Position numbers and translations under genes: made by a program | Notes under the pieces: generated by a model | Databases searched by the model: none | What the model was told of the DNA's origin: nothing | What the model saw: only the letters and a program-made list of their open reading frames with translations | Origin: Flavobacteriaceae bacterium | Lineage (GTDB): Bacteria > Bacteroidota > Bacteroidia > Flavobacteriales > Flavobacteriaceae | DNA length: 9,969 nt | Direction of reading: 5' to 3' | Assembly (NCBI GenBank): GCA_002693605.1 | Contig: NZQO01000056.1 | Span: 1 to 9,969 of the forward strand | Part shown: in pieces, positions 1 through 7,509 of the stretch | Layout: each line of letters starts with the position of its first letter | Numbering within the stretch: the stretch's first letter is position 1

Positions 1-1
1 G

Positions 2-310
2 GTGGGTGCCGGCGGGGGGTTTCTCATAATTCCCGCCTTGGTACTGTTTGCCAAACTACCAATGAAAAAGGCCGTGGCGACCTCATTGTTGATCATTGCC
101 ATTAAATCGCTCATTGGCTTTATAGGAGATGTGGAAACAATGGATATTGAATGGCGTTTCCTAGCCGTGTTCTCGGCCCTTTCCATCGCGGGGATTTTCC
201 TCGGGGTGTGGCTTAACAAATTCGTGCACGGCGATCGCCTCAAAAAAAGCTTTGGATGGTTTGTATTGCTAATGGCGGTGTACATTCTCGTGAAAGAGTT
301 CACTAAATAA
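2..310 (+). CDS. TauE/SafE family sulfite exporter-like membrane permease, 5'-truncated C-terminal part
   Basis: This is the C-terminal roughly 102 residues of an inner-membrane protein of the TauE/SafE (formerly DUF81) family, whose members are proposed to export sulfite, sulfonates or other small organic anions. The fragment opens with the glycine-rich motif GAGGGFLIIPALVL followed by P-x4-A-x-ATSL, which is the family's repeat signature at the start of the second half. At least three hydrophobic segments follow, and the protein ends soon after the last one, as is usual. Family members are about 250-270 residues long, so well over half of the gene lies to the left of the window. The GTG at position 2 is an internal valine, not the true start. 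The gene converges on the EnvC-like gene, with stop codons 7 nt apart. The substrate cannot be judged from this part. Family assignment is confident; function is family-level only. Confidence 0.85.
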   Translation: MGAGGGFLIIPALVLFAKLPMKKAVATSLLIIAIKSLIGFIGDVETMDIEWRFLAVFSALSIAGIFLGVWLNKFVHGDRLKKSFGWFVLLMAVYILVKEFTK

Positions 311-317
311 AATGACA

Positions 318-1550
318 CTACATTTGATAGATCCAGTCTTCTGGATTTAACCGATTCGTATTCTGAAAAATCAAAAATTTAAGTATTGTCTTCTGTGTGG
401 CTGGGTTGGTAAATATCGTTCCCAACGATTGCTTGGTTACAACGTTTTGGCCCTTTTTAACCGTCACGGTTGAGAGATTGTTATATACTGATATAAAGTT
501 ACCGTGTTGCACGTATACAGCCTTATTGGCCCCCTTAAGCTGCTGAATTTCCAATACTGTTCCATTGAACACGGCACGCGCGTCGGCACCGCTATCGGTA
601 GCTATTTCAACACCACTGTTGTAGGTGGTAACATTCGGAAGTTGCGGGTGCTGTTGCTTTCCATAGCGCTTTACCACCACACCGCCCATTGATACGGGCC
701 AGGGCAACTTCCCCTTATTACTGGTAAAATTGGCCGCAAGTTCTTTCGCCTCGGCATTAAGCGCAAACGAAGAGGATCGCTTTTCAGCAGCGGTGGCGGT
801 TGCCGAGGTGGCATTTGCCTTCGCAATGGCCTCGCGTATCAATTTTTCGATCTGCTTATCTATGGCATCGGCCTCCTGTTGCTTTTTGCGTATCTGCGAT
901 GCAAATTTCCCCTCGTCTTTTTTAAGCGAAGCTATAAGTGCCTGTTGGTCCTTTTTCTGTTTGGCAAGTTCGCTCTTGGTTTCTCGGTTTTCGGAAATGA
1001 GCGACTCCTTCTTACCTTTCTGCACAATCAGGTCGCGGTTTAAATGCTGTAACTGATCGGTTTTTTCCTTGATGCTCTCGCCTTGTTTCTTGCGGTACTC
1101 GGCATATTGTTTCATATACTGAAGCCGCTTATAGGCCTGCAGGAAACTTTCCGAGGACAACAAGAACATTACGCGGCTCTGTTGTGATTGGCTCTTGTAC
1201 GATTTCCGGATCATCTCGGCATAATCTCTCTTCAGCTCCTCTAGTTCATCACGCAGCTGATCTATTCTCGTTAAGTTGTCGTTTATTTCGCGCGTAAGCA
1301 AATTTGCCTGTCGGTTGGTAATGCGTATCAGGTTCTCGGTAGCCTTAATGCGCTGGTCGAGGTCCTCTACTTGGTTCAAGACCGATTTCTCCTCCTTCTT
1401 TGTCTTAAAAAGCAGGGTGTTAATTTGCTTTATTTCCTGCAGGATGGCCTGCCGCTGCTCTTCCAGCTCCTGTTGCCGCTCGCTTTGCGCGTAGGAGGCA
1501 ACTGGTGTGAGGAAAAGGATAACCAGGGTGGTACAGACTAAAAATCGCAT
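318..1550 (-). CDS. EnvC-like murein hydrolase activator: coiled coil plus degenerate LytM/M23 domain
   Basis: Predicted secreted protein of 410 residues. A signal peptide (about 1-21, ending SYA before QS) leads into a long charged, Q/K/E-rich coiled coil (about 22-245), an Ala/Ser/Thr linker, and a C-terminal LytM/M23 domain (about 280-410). This is the architecture of EnvC, which does not cut peptidoglycan itself but activates periplasmic amidases at division. The active site supports a non-catalytic role. The HxxxD zinc motif reads N311-S-G-V-E315, and the position of the HxH motif reads K391-F-L393, with no histidine nearby. The conserved HGN at 349-351 is structural. I chose the ATG at 1550 because it gives a clean signal peptide and lies 1 nt past the stop of the upstream DUF4292 gene; a start at 1619 would add 23 residues overlapping that gene and bury the signal. 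It is the last gene of the block. Amidase partners are not visible here. Confidence 0.85.
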   Translation of the reverse strand: MRFLVCTTLVILFLTPVASYAQSERQQELEEQRQAILQEIKQINTLLFKTKKEEKSVLNQVEDLDQRIKATENLIRITNRQANLLTREINDNLTRIDQLRDELEELKRDYAEMIRKSYKSQSQQSRVMFLLSSESFLQAYKRLQYMKQYAEYRKKQGESIKEKTDQLQHLNRDLIVQKGKKESLISENRETKSELAKQKKDQQALIASLKKDEGKFASQIRKKQQEADAIDKQIEKLIREAIAKANATSATATAAEKRSSSFALNAEAKELAANFTSNKGKLPWPVSMGGVVVKRYGKQQHPQLPNVTTYNSGVEIATDSGADARAVFNGTVLEIQQLKGANKAVYVQHGNFISVYNNLSTVTVKKGQNVVTKQSLGTIFTNPATQKTILKFLIFQNTNRLNPEDWIYQM

Positions 1551-1551
1551 G

Positions 1552-2319
1552 TTACAACTTAATTTTATCATATCCTTCTGGGATGGTAAAGGGGAAGCTA
1601 ACGGAAACATCCACATCAATTTTCCGATAATTCATCGTAATGCGCGTCTTGCTATCGTTCCCGGTTGCGAGTATCTCAATTTCGGTAGGAAAGTAGTTGG
1701 CCTCGATTTGCTCATAGGGGCCATAGCGAACCGACAGGTTGCGTCCTTTCGAGGGTTGTGATAGGGTTTCGGAATATACCTTGAAGGATTTTGGCAGCAA
1801 CAGAACGGAATGTATGAAATCCTGTGGTTGCTGAAGGGGTTGCAGTTTGTATTTATCCTGTACAACGCTCGCGGTATAGGTGTCAGGATTCAATCGAAAC
1901 AACGATTGACCCAGTAAAATTGCCTGTGCTTGGTTAAAATCAATTTCGGTGCCCAGCCATTCGCCTAATAGGGCGAAATCGCCGTCAAAATACGTGCCGC
2001 CTATGGTTTCATAGTATTGTACCTGCGTAGGTGTAATAAGTACCTTGGCCATCGTTATACCCAATAGCGACGCCTTGATCCAGATGGCTTTGTCCTTTTC
2101 CATACGCAAACTGACCGTAATGCTTTGCAACTGGTCTTCGTCTTCGTATACCACTTGCATACGTGCGGCCAAGGTGTTAAACGCGGGAGAGGCCGCGCGA
2201 TGCGACTGTACAATCGTCTCGGTTTCGATCGATTTATTTGCCGAAGCGGTTCGCCTTGCCGTACCGCAAGCAGAGAGAATCACCAGAAATAATAGTAAAA
2301 GGGACAGTCTGTGGAGCAT
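1552..2319 (-). CDS. DUF4292 family lipoprotein, LolB/LolA-like fold suspected
   Basis: A 255-residue predicted lipoprotein. The N-terminus is a short basic and hydrophobic signal ending in the lipobox L-S-A-C with the lipidated cysteine at C18, followed by G-T, so it probably sits in the outer membrane facing the periplasm. The body resembles the Bacteroidota family DUF4292, with alternating beta-strand-like segments (FNTLAARMQVVYED, ASLLGITMAKVLITPTQVQYYE) like those of LolA/LolB/RseB beta-barrel-half proteins that bind lipid or lipoprotein acyl chains. The fold relation is from memory of the family plus the strand pattern, so it is inference. The start lies 3 nt past the stop of the TPR gene and the stop lies 1 nt before the EnvC-like start, which suggests translational coupling. 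No enzymatic motif is visible. Family call is fairly sure; a role in moving lipids or lipoproteins is a guess. Confidence 0.8.
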   Translation of the reverse strand: MLHRLSLLLLFLVILSACGTARRTASANKSIETETIVQSHRAASPAFNTLAARMQVVYEDEDQLQSITVSLRMEKDKAIWIKASLLGITMAKVLITPTQVQYYETIGGTYFDGDFALLGEWLGTEIDFNQAQAILLGQSLFRLNPDTYTASVVQDKYKLQPLQQPQDFIHSVLLLPKSFKVYSETLSQPSKGRNLSVRYGPYEQIEANYFPTEIEILATGNDSKTRITMNYRKIDVDVSVSFPFTIPEGYDKIKL

Positions 2320-2322
2320 AGA

Positions 2323-3693
2323 TTAGTTTGGAGAGTTTAATTTGTTGGCCTTATCGGTGTACGATTGCGCCTTTTGGGTATTTCCCAGCAAGCTATGGGC
2401 CGCACTTAGCTGAAGGTAAAAGTCACGCTCCATTTTGAGGTCGTCCAATAAAAAATCGACTCCCATTTCCAAAATGGCAACTGCCGTTTCAGGCTTCCCG
2501 GATTGGGTAAGGGCCACTCCGCGTAATAAGTAAAGCAAGGGTTGGGCCGGAAAAACGGCTAAGGCCTCTTCGCTTAGTTTGGCCGCGGCGACATATTGCC
2601 GCTCATCTATCTGCAACAATAAGGTATTTTTAATTAGGTCGAAATTATCTGGATCCTTGGCGGTGCCCAACTCGTAAAACCGAAGTGCCACCTCCCTGTT
2701 TTCCTTGGAAAGGTAGTATTCGCCCAATTGTTGATATACCTTCCCTCCCGATGCCTCTAAAAAAAGCGGGATCGCCTTCTCCAGTTCACTTTCATAGGAT
2801 GGATTCGCGTTCACGAATTCGATGAAATCGGCCAGCACCTTATATTTTTGCACGGCTTCCACCTCACTCGATTCGAAAACCGTTTTCATAGATTGGACTG
2901 CCTCTGCGTAGCTTCCTTCCTCTAAATAAAATTTATAGAGCGCCACGTGTACCAATTGTGATCGTGGTTTTGCCGCAAGCAGTTCTTTGGCGGTGGCGAA
3001 CGCTTTTTCCGGATTTCCCTGTTCGCTGTAAAGGTAAATGAGATTCAGGTAATCGCGCTCGCTCTTAGCAGAGCCCTCTATCTTCTCTTCCAGTTTTACG
3101 ATTTCCTCCTCGGTGTTTCCCGTTTGCCTATAAATTTGCGTGCGCAAAGCGTTGCGATAATCACTTTCGCCCCAGGTTTGGTCCAGTTCGTCTAAAACTT
3201 GCAGGGCCTTGTCGTATCGTCCTGTACGCGAGTACAGGTTTGCCAGGTCTTCCTTGTAATCTTCATCTTGCTGCATCAGTTTTTGAACCAATGGAATGGC
3301 TGCCTCAAAATCCTGTTCCAGATAATAAAGATCGTACAGCGCCTCCAATACGTCCATACGGTCGCCCTCGATCTTCCGTACTTCCATAAAACTTTGCTCG
3401 GCACCTTCATATCGCTCCAGCGCCATTAAATTTTTTCCCCTTTCAAATGAAATGACCGCGTCGAGGTGGGTATCGCCCTTGGTTGCGCCCTCGGCCTGCG
3501 AGAGCGCCGTAAGGGCAAGCTCGTAATTCTCGATGGCCCGTTGTTTCAGCGCCTCGAAAAAATGTTCCTGAAACGCATCGGTTACGTTCCCCAGGTCATC
3601 GGTCGCATCGTCTACTTCCTGTGCAGAAATAGCCTTCGGAAGAAAGAAGGCTCCGCCAATTAGAAGAAGCAGGAAATAGGTGCTAGATTTCAT
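2323..3693 (-). CDS. Secreted tetratricopeptide-repeat (TPR) protein
   Basis: A 456-residue protein with an N-terminal signal peptide (about 1-24, cleavage likely after AISA before QE), then an almost unbroken run of about ten or eleven 34-residue helix-turn-helix TPR units. Recognisable units include LANLYSRTGRYDKALQVLDEL, LIYLYSEQGNPEKAF, LGEYYLSKENREVALRFYELG and LRGVALTQSGKPETAVAILEMG. TPR arrays are protein-binding scaffolds; with an export signal and no lipobox or C-terminal anchor this one is probably periplasmic. There is no catalytic domain. It starts 21 nt past the nucleotidyltransferase stop and ends 3 nt before the DUF4292 gene, so it may act with that lipoprotein at the envelope. 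No specific partner can be named from sequence. Confidence 0.85.
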   Translation of the reverse strand: MKSSTYFLLLLIGGAFFLPKAISAQEVDDATDDLGNVTDAFQEHFFEALKQRAIENYELALTALSQAEGATKGDTHLDAVISFERGKNLMALERYEGAEQSFMEVRKIEGDRMDVLEALYDLYYLEQDFEAAIPLVQKLMQQDEDYKEDLANLYSRTGRYDKALQVLDELDQTWGESDYRNALRTQIYRQTGNTEEEIVKLEEKIEGSAKSERDYLNLIYLYSEQGNPEKAFATAKELLAAKPRSQLVHVALYKFYLEEGSYAEAVQSMKTVFESSEVEAVQKYKVLADFIEFVNANPSYESELEKAIPLFLEASGGKVYQQLGEYYLSKENREVALRFYELGTAKDPDNFDLIKNTLLLQIDERQYVAAAKLSEEALAVFPAQPLLYLLRGVALTQSGKPETAVAILEMGVDFLLDDLKMERDFYLQLSAAHSLLGNTQKAQSYTDKANKLNSPN

Positions 3694-3714
3694 ATGGGAA
3701 ATGTTATGTGGAAA

Positions 3715-4731
3715 TTATTTCAATTCCGAATAATCGCCAAGGCTCACATTGGTAAAGTTGCCGTTGAACGTTGCGTGATTGCCAATCATGGCATTGTCCA
3801 GCCGCGCGTTCTTTAGTACCGAATGGCTCTGAACGATACTATTGCTAACGTTGCTATCCTCAATTTTCGTGCCCTCGCCTATAGATACATGAGGGCCAAC
3901 GGTGCTGTTTTTTATACTTACCCCATCGGCGATAAAGCATGGGGCAATAATTTCTGAATTTTCTAGGGTACACGTTTCGGAAACGAGAGGTTTGCCGTCC
4001 TGCTCTAAAAATTGCAGCATTTTCCGGTTTGTCTCGACCGTTACCTCCTTGTTGCCACAATCCATCCACTCTTCTACAGTGCCCGGCTTAAAAATTAGGC
4101 CCTGCTCCATCATTCGCTTTATGCCATCGTTAATTTGGTACTCCCCGCCATGGATTATCTCATTGTCTAGCACGTATTGAAGTTCTTTCTTCAGCGCGGC
4201 GACGTCCTTGAAATAATAAATACCTATTACGGCAAGGTCGCTCACGAAAGCGGAGGGTTTTTCTACCAGTTCCACGATTTCGTTGGCAGCGTTCATTTTT
4301 ACAACCCCATATGCCTCGGGATTCGCCACCTGCTTAGTCCAGATAACGGCATCGGCCGATTTGTCCAAATTGAAGTCGGCGCGTATCAGGGTATCGGCGT
4401 AAGCGATTACGGCCGGTCCACTAAGCGACGGTTCGGCGCACATTATGGCGTGGCCGGTGCCCTTCGGTTGCAGTTGCCGGTATATGGAAGCTTTCGCCCC
4501 CAGGCTTTCGGCCAATTCTGTCAAGCTCAGTACTACATCTTCCCCAAAAAAAGCGGGGTCGCCCAAGATAAAGGCTATTTCTTCAATTTCCTCGTTCAAC
4601 ACCTCGGCTATGTCGCTCACGAGCCGGTGCACGATTGGCTTTCCGGCTACGGGAACCAAGGGTTTTGGAACGGTTAGGGTATGGGGTCTAAGCCGGCTAC
4701 CGCGGCCCGCCATCGGTACTATTATTTTCAT
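3715..4731 (-). CDS. Sugar-phosphate nucleotidyltransferase with left-handed beta-helix tail
   Basis: A 338-residue cytosolic enzyme of the NTP_transferase family, which joins a sugar 1-phosphate to an NTP to give a nucleotide-sugar and pyrophosphate. The N-terminus carries the nucleotide-binding signature GRGSRLRPHT (9-18) and PKPLVPVAGKP (22-32). Further motifs are GTGHAI (91-96), a metal-binding Y-A-D113-T, NPEAYGVV (137-144), the sugar-contacting EKP (157-159) and WMDCGN (222-227), whose aspartate is the usual second metal ligand. Residues about 255-335 form hexapeptide-like repeats (IIAPCFIADGVSI, STVGPHVSIGEGTKI) typical of a left-handed beta-helix. The domain pattern fits glucose-1-phosphate thymidylyltransferase-like or mannose-1-phosphate guanylyltransferase-like enzymes. 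The helix lacks the conserved catalytic motifs expected of a bifunctional GlmU-type acetyltransferase, as far as I can judge by eye. The start lies 12 nt past dut. Sugar and nucleotide specificity are not determined. Confidence 0.88.
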   Translation of the reverse strand: MKIIVPMAGRGSRLRPHTLTVPKPLVPVAGKPIVHRLVSDIAEVLNEEIEEIAFILGDPAFFGEDVVLSLTELAESLGAKASIYRQLQPKGTGHAIMCAEPSLSGPAVIAYADTLIRADFNLDKSADAVIWTKQVANPEAYGVVKMNAANEIVELVEKPSAFVSDLAVIGIYYFKDVAALKKELQYVLDNEIIHGGEYQINDGIKRMMEQGLIFKPGTVEEWMDCGNKEVTVETNRKMLQFLEQDGKPLVSETCTLENSEIIAPCFIADGVSIKNSTVGPHVSIGEGTKIEDSNVSNSIVQSHSVLKNARLDNAMIGNHATFNGNFTNVSLGDYSELK

Positions 4732-4743
4732 TTTCTGAATTTT

Positions 4744-5178
4744 TTAATGGGTTCCCGTACTTCCGAAGCCTCCCGCACCGCGGGTCGTTTCGGCCAGTTC
4801 GTCTACTTCCTCGAGCGTGACGTGTTCGTGTTTGGCAATGACCAATTGGGCAATGCGCTCTCCGTCTTCAATCGTAAAATCTTCGTTAGAGAGGTTTACC
4901 AAGATAACGCCAATTTCGCCGCGATAATCGGCATCGATAGTACCGGGGCTATTCAAAACCGTGATGCCCTTCTTGGCCGCAAGTCCACTTCGGGGTCTAA
5001 CCTGGGCCTCGTACCCTATGGGCAATTCTATAAAGAGCCCGGTTTTTACCACGGCGCGCTGCAGCGGCTTCAGGGTACTTGGCTCGGCCACGTTGGCACG
5101 AATATCCATCCCTGCCGAGGCAATCGTTTCATAGGTGGGCAATGGGTGTTTCGACTTGTTGATGATCTTAATCTTCAT
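4744..5178 (-). CDS. dut: Deoxyuridine 5'-triphosphate nucleotidohydrolase (dUTPase)
   Basis: This enzyme hydrolyses dUTP to dUMP and pyrophosphate, keeping uracil out of DNA and feeding thymidylate synthesis. All five motifs of the homotrimeric dUTPase family are present in order: SAGMDIRA (21-28), RPRSGLA (61-67), GTIDADYRG (79-87), GERIAQLVI (106-114) and the glycine-rich C-terminal arm [10 protein letters not shown] (133-142). D82 matches the catalytic base and Y85 the tyrosine that excludes ribose and uracil-methyl groups in the well-studied E. coli enzyme. At 144 residues it is full length and looks intact. Its ATG overlaps the TGA of the upstream flippase as ATGA, a classic coupling arrangement. 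Being embedded in an envelope gene block suggests co-transcription rather than shared function. Confidence 0.97.
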   Translation of the reverse strand: MKIKIINKSKHPLPTYETIASAGMDIRANVAEPSTLKPLQRAVVKTGLFIELPIGYEAQVRPRSGLAAKKGITVLNSPGTIDADYRGEIGVILVNLSNEDFTIEDGERIAQLVIAKHEHVTLEEVDELAETTRGAGGFGSTGTH

Positions 5179-6635
5179 CGTTTCAAAATTCTTTTTAATT
5201 CGGTCCGTTCAGAGAAATATACTACTAACAAAAATATCAATAATAAAGCGGTTCCAACCCATAGATTGCCATCAAAAACATAAAATGCGAGTGCTGCAAG
5301 GGCTGTTGAAAGGAGTCCAAATCCGGCTATACGCGTAATATTATATGGCACGGCGTAATGGCGCTGGCCAAAGTAATACGATAGCACCATCATACTGCCA
5401 TAGGCAGCCAGGGTTGCTACGGCAGACCCGTGATAGCTATAAAAAGGTATTAGCACGAAATTGAGCAAGAGTGTAACCCCCGCACCGAAAAGAGAAATGT
5501 ACGCCCCAAATCGGGTGCGGTCGGTAACCTTGTACCACACCGAAAAGTTATGGTAAATACCCAGGCAGAGATTGGCCAGCAATATGAGGGGAACGATTCC
5601 CAAAGCTTCCCAATAGGCGCTGTCCGGAATTAAAATTCGCTTGAAAACGTCGATATATACTACCACGAAGAGTAAAATGGCACTGCCAAGGATGGTAAAA
5701 TATTTGGTAATGGTGGCATAAGTTTGCTTGGCGTTTGCAGTACCGGCATGGTTGAAGAAAAACGGTTCGATCCCTAGGCGGAATGCCGTCGCGAACAATG
5801 TCATGAAGACACCAAGCTTATAACAAGCGGCGTAGACCCCAACTTCCGATTCGGCAATATCTTTCGGAAGCAAGTATTTCAATAAAATTTTATCGAACGC
5901 CTCATTGATAGAAAATGCAATTCCCGCCACCAGCACCGGAAACCCGTAGGCCAGCATACTGCGCCATATTTTACGGTTGAAGGAAAAGCCGATTTTGAAA
6001 TAAATGGGAAGAACCATACCTATAGTAATGGCACTGGCAATTAGGTTAGCGATGAAAACATAGGCCACCATATCGTTGGGGTGGTACCAGGACTCCCAAA
6101 TAGAGGCTGGATTAGCCGCTGCCCAACGCGGAAGCACTAAAAAGAAAAATAAGTTTAGCCCTAGGTTTATGAAAACGTTCAATATTTTAATGACCGCATA
6201 GGTAGTAGGCCGCTCGTGCACCCGGTACCACGCAAACGGAAGTACGCACAGGGCATCTAGTGCCAATATTAGGATACCATAGGTTACATACGCAGTCTTA
6301 AATTCCAGAAATGCGCCCAGCGACTCACGGAAACCTAGAAAAACGGCCAAAAAAAGTATTGTCGAAACGGTAAGGGAAGTGAGGGCTGTTGCCTGTACCT
6401 GATTTCTCTGGTCGCTATGCTTGTTCACGAAACGGAAAAAAGCCGTTTCCATCCCGTAGCTAAGCAGGACATTGCCCAAGATGAGAAATGCCATTAAAGA
6501 GGCGTATACCCCGTACTCGGCGGTGCCGAGAACTTCCACATAGAGCGGTACCAAGACAATGGCGAGGGCGCGCGGAAGCACCGTGGCCATGCCGTAGATA
6601 AATGTCTGCCTGAATAATTTTTTAAGTACACCCAA
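5175..6635 (-). CDS. Oligosaccharide/lipid flippase of the Wzx/MurJ-like (MOP) superfamily
   Basis: A 486-residue polytopic inner-membrane protein with about 14 hydrophobic segments. It opens with the characteristic [33 protein letters not shown] followed by EYGVYA, typical of the polysaccharide biosynthesis (Wzx-like) branch of the MOP superfamily. Such proteins move undecaprenyl-linked sugars or related lipids across the inner membrane. Near the middle, [28 protein letters not shown] marks the start of the second half. The start is a TTG at 6635: it places the usual family N-terminus (MGVLKKLF) correctly. The nearest in-frame ATG, at residue 16, would remove part of the first helix, and the frame is closed by a TAA at 6654-6656. 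A candidate promoter lies just upstream. It overlaps dut by 4 nt and is the first gene of the block. The substrate is unknown; the adjacent nucleotidyltransferase hints at a surface glycan. Confidence 0.88.
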   Translation of the reverse strand: MGVLKKLFRQTFIYGMATVLPRALAIVLVPLYVEVLGTAEYGVYASLMAFLILGNVLLSYGMETAFFRFVNKHSDQRNQVQATALTSLTVSTILFLAVFLGFRESLGAFLEFKTAYVTYGILILALDALCVLPFAWYRVHERPTTYAVIKILNVFINLGLNLFFFLVLPRWAAANPASIWESWYHPNDMVAYVFIANLIASAITIGMVLPIYFKIGFSFNRKIWRSMLAYGFPVLVAGIAFSINEAFDKILLKYLLPKDIAESEVGVYAACYKLGVFMTLFATAFRLGIEPFFFNHAGTANAKQTYATITKYFTILGSAILLFVVVYIDVFKRILIPDSAYWEALGIVPLILLANLCLGIYHNFSVWYKVTDRTRFGAYISLFGAGVTLLLNFVLIPFYSYHGSAVATLAAYGSMMVLSYYFGQRHYAVPYNITRIAGFGLLSTALAALAFYVFDGNLWVGTALLLIFLLVVYFSERTELKRILKR

Positions 6636-6656
6636 AATAGCGCGCGTAAGGAGTTA

Positions 6657-6687
6657 CAAGGTTACGAAAACCGTTACGTATTACAAA
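6657..6687 (-). promoter_or_regulatory. Candidate Bacteroidota-type promoter for the flippase-dut-envC block
   Basis: On the minus strand a TTTG (6684-6687) is followed by exactly 19 nt and then TAACCTTG (6657-6664). The Bacteroidota sigma-A consensus is a -33 TTTG/TTG and a -7 TAnnTTTG about 19-21 nt apart, so this matches all but one base. Transcription would begin near 6650, leaving a leader of roughly 15 nt before the TTG start at 6635. Three copies of GTTAC on the plus strand (6653, 6661, 6673) lie across the site and might be operator-like, or chance. The prediction is from pattern alone. Confidence 0.4.
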
Positions 6688-6767
6688 CGCACAACTTAGC
6701 TTTTCTTTGAGATATACGGTGTCCAGAATAGTAGGAAAGGAAATAGTTAGCCCACTACACAAGGAAA

Positions 6768-7277
6768 TCAGTTTGGTGGCGGTGTGGGATAGTTTAGCGA
6801 TTCCTTCCTCGGAACCGAATCGAGGGTGTGGTAAAATAATTTCTTCTGATAGAAATAGCTTACCACGGCCTGGGTATCTTTCGAGGCCAACCGAACCCGA
6901 TCGCCAATCTCGTTTTGAACCTCTTGGGCAGAATCGCTGTCCATTATTATATCGGAAGTTAGCGTATTGGCGAACCGCGCGATAAATGTAAGGGTCGAAT
7001 CTGGGAGTCGTTCCAAATTGGCTTCCCCTCCGTGAAAGTAGACTTTTTTAAATTGTACGTTTGGTGCCGGCTCCTTTAACCGAAGAAAAAAATCGGTACC
7101 CGACCCCCCCGCCTCCAAGCCCGCCACCCAGTTTTGCACATAGGCGTCGGAAATGATAAATGGAATAGATGCCCGACTATTTTCGGCCACTGAATTAGCG
7201 CCGTTTCTGCAACCGCTTAGTATCACAACCACTAAAAACAGAAGTGTTGCATAGAATGTATTTTGTAATAATTTCAT
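6768..7277 (-). CDS. Small lipoprotein of unknown function next to the atp operon
   Basis: I do not recognise a characterised family. From the ATG at 7277 the protein is 169 residues. A lysine and hydrophobic signal leads to the lipobox I-L-S-G-C with the lipidated cysteine at residue 23, so it is probably membrane-anchored. An upstream in-frame ATG at 7304 would add nine residues and put extra charge before the signal, so 7277 is preferred. The mature part includes IISDAYVQNWVAGLEAGGSGTDFFLRL and a segment suggesting short beta strands (VQFKKVYFHGGEANLE), and it ends in a proline-rich NYPTPPPN tail. No catalytic motif or metal site stands out. It lies alone between the terminator of the ATP synthase genes and the promoter of the next block, so it is probably its own transcription unit. 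The ORF is convincing because of the lipobox; the function is unknown. Confidence 0.75.
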   Translation of the reverse strand: MKLLQNTFYATLLFLVVVILSGCRNGANSVAENSRASIPFIISDAYVQNWVAGLEAGGSGTDFFLRLKEPAPNVQFKKVYFHGGEANLERLPDSTLTFIARFANTLTSDIIMDSDSAQEVQNEIGDRVRLASKDTQAVVSYFYQKKLFYHTLDSVPRKESLNYPTPPPN

Positions 7278-7342
7278 AGTTCGCAATTTAAGGGTATATC
7301 TCACCCATTAACCGCGCGGGTGTAACTTTTTTTTTAACATCG

Positions 7343-7379
7343 AAGTACAGGAGCATAGGTTACAAGCCTAGATGTACTT
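7343..7379. repeat. Nested inverted repeat in the gap upstream of the small lipoprotein gene
   Basis: The outer arms AAGTAC (7343-7348) and GTACTT (7374-7379) are perfect complements. Inside them TAGGTT (7356-7361) and AGCCTA (7365-7370) can pair through one G-U wobble on the plus-strand RNA. A run of nine T (plus strand) lies close by at 7327-7335, but on the wrong side of the hairpin for a terminator in either direction. The rest of the 7278-7455 gap holds no ORF or promoter that I can support. The repeat could be part of a 5' leader of the lipoprotein gene or chance. Confidence 0.3.
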
Positions 7380-7455
7380 TAAGGTGGTCACTACACTCCA
7401 CGGCATCGCTGATACCCTGGTTCCAATTACCAAAGTGTGATGGAAGATACTACAA

Positions 7456-7487
7456 ATAAAAAAACCCCATAGCTAAGCTATGGGGTT
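7456..7487 (-). terminator. Strong intrinsic terminator after atpG
   Basis: A near-perfect palindrome spans 7463-7487, with 12-nt arms AACCCCATAGCT and AGCTATGGGGTT around a single central base; as a hairpin this gives a 10-bp stem (AACCCCATAG/CTATGGGGTT) with a 5-nt loop. On the minus strand it is followed immediately by an uninterrupted T run and then ATTTG. It sits about 22 nt past the atpG stop codon and would end the ATP synthase transcript. On the plus strand the hairpin is followed only by ATAAG, so it is directional. Confidence 0.92.
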
Positions 7488-7509
7488 ATAAGTTTTCAAA
7501 GCGATTTGT

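Noticed and set aside
290..346. Two small hairpins at the convergent gene ends (GTGAA/TTCAC at 290-303 and ATCCAG/CTGGAT at 331-346) as terminators
   Set aside because: Stems are only 5-6 bp, both lie in coding sequence, and neither is followed by a proper T run on either strand. They may contribute to 3' ends but I cannot support a terminator call.
1551..1619. A 23-residue N-terminal extension of the EnvC-like protein starting at 1619
   Set aside because: It would overlap the DUF4292 gene and put a non-signal stretch in front of a clear signal peptide. The ATG at 1550 fits the operon spacing.
3199..3663. Short plus-strand frames opposite the TPR gene
   Set aside because: They are antisense to a continuous repeat protein with a signal peptide and show no independent coding evidence.
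4177..5283. Two long plus-strand open frames (4177-4677 and 4681-5283) opposite the nucleotidyltransferase and dut genes
   Set aside because: Both lie antisense to genes with unmistakable family motifs, their translations resemble no protein family, and they lack plausible starts or signals. They are shadows of codon bias on the other strand.
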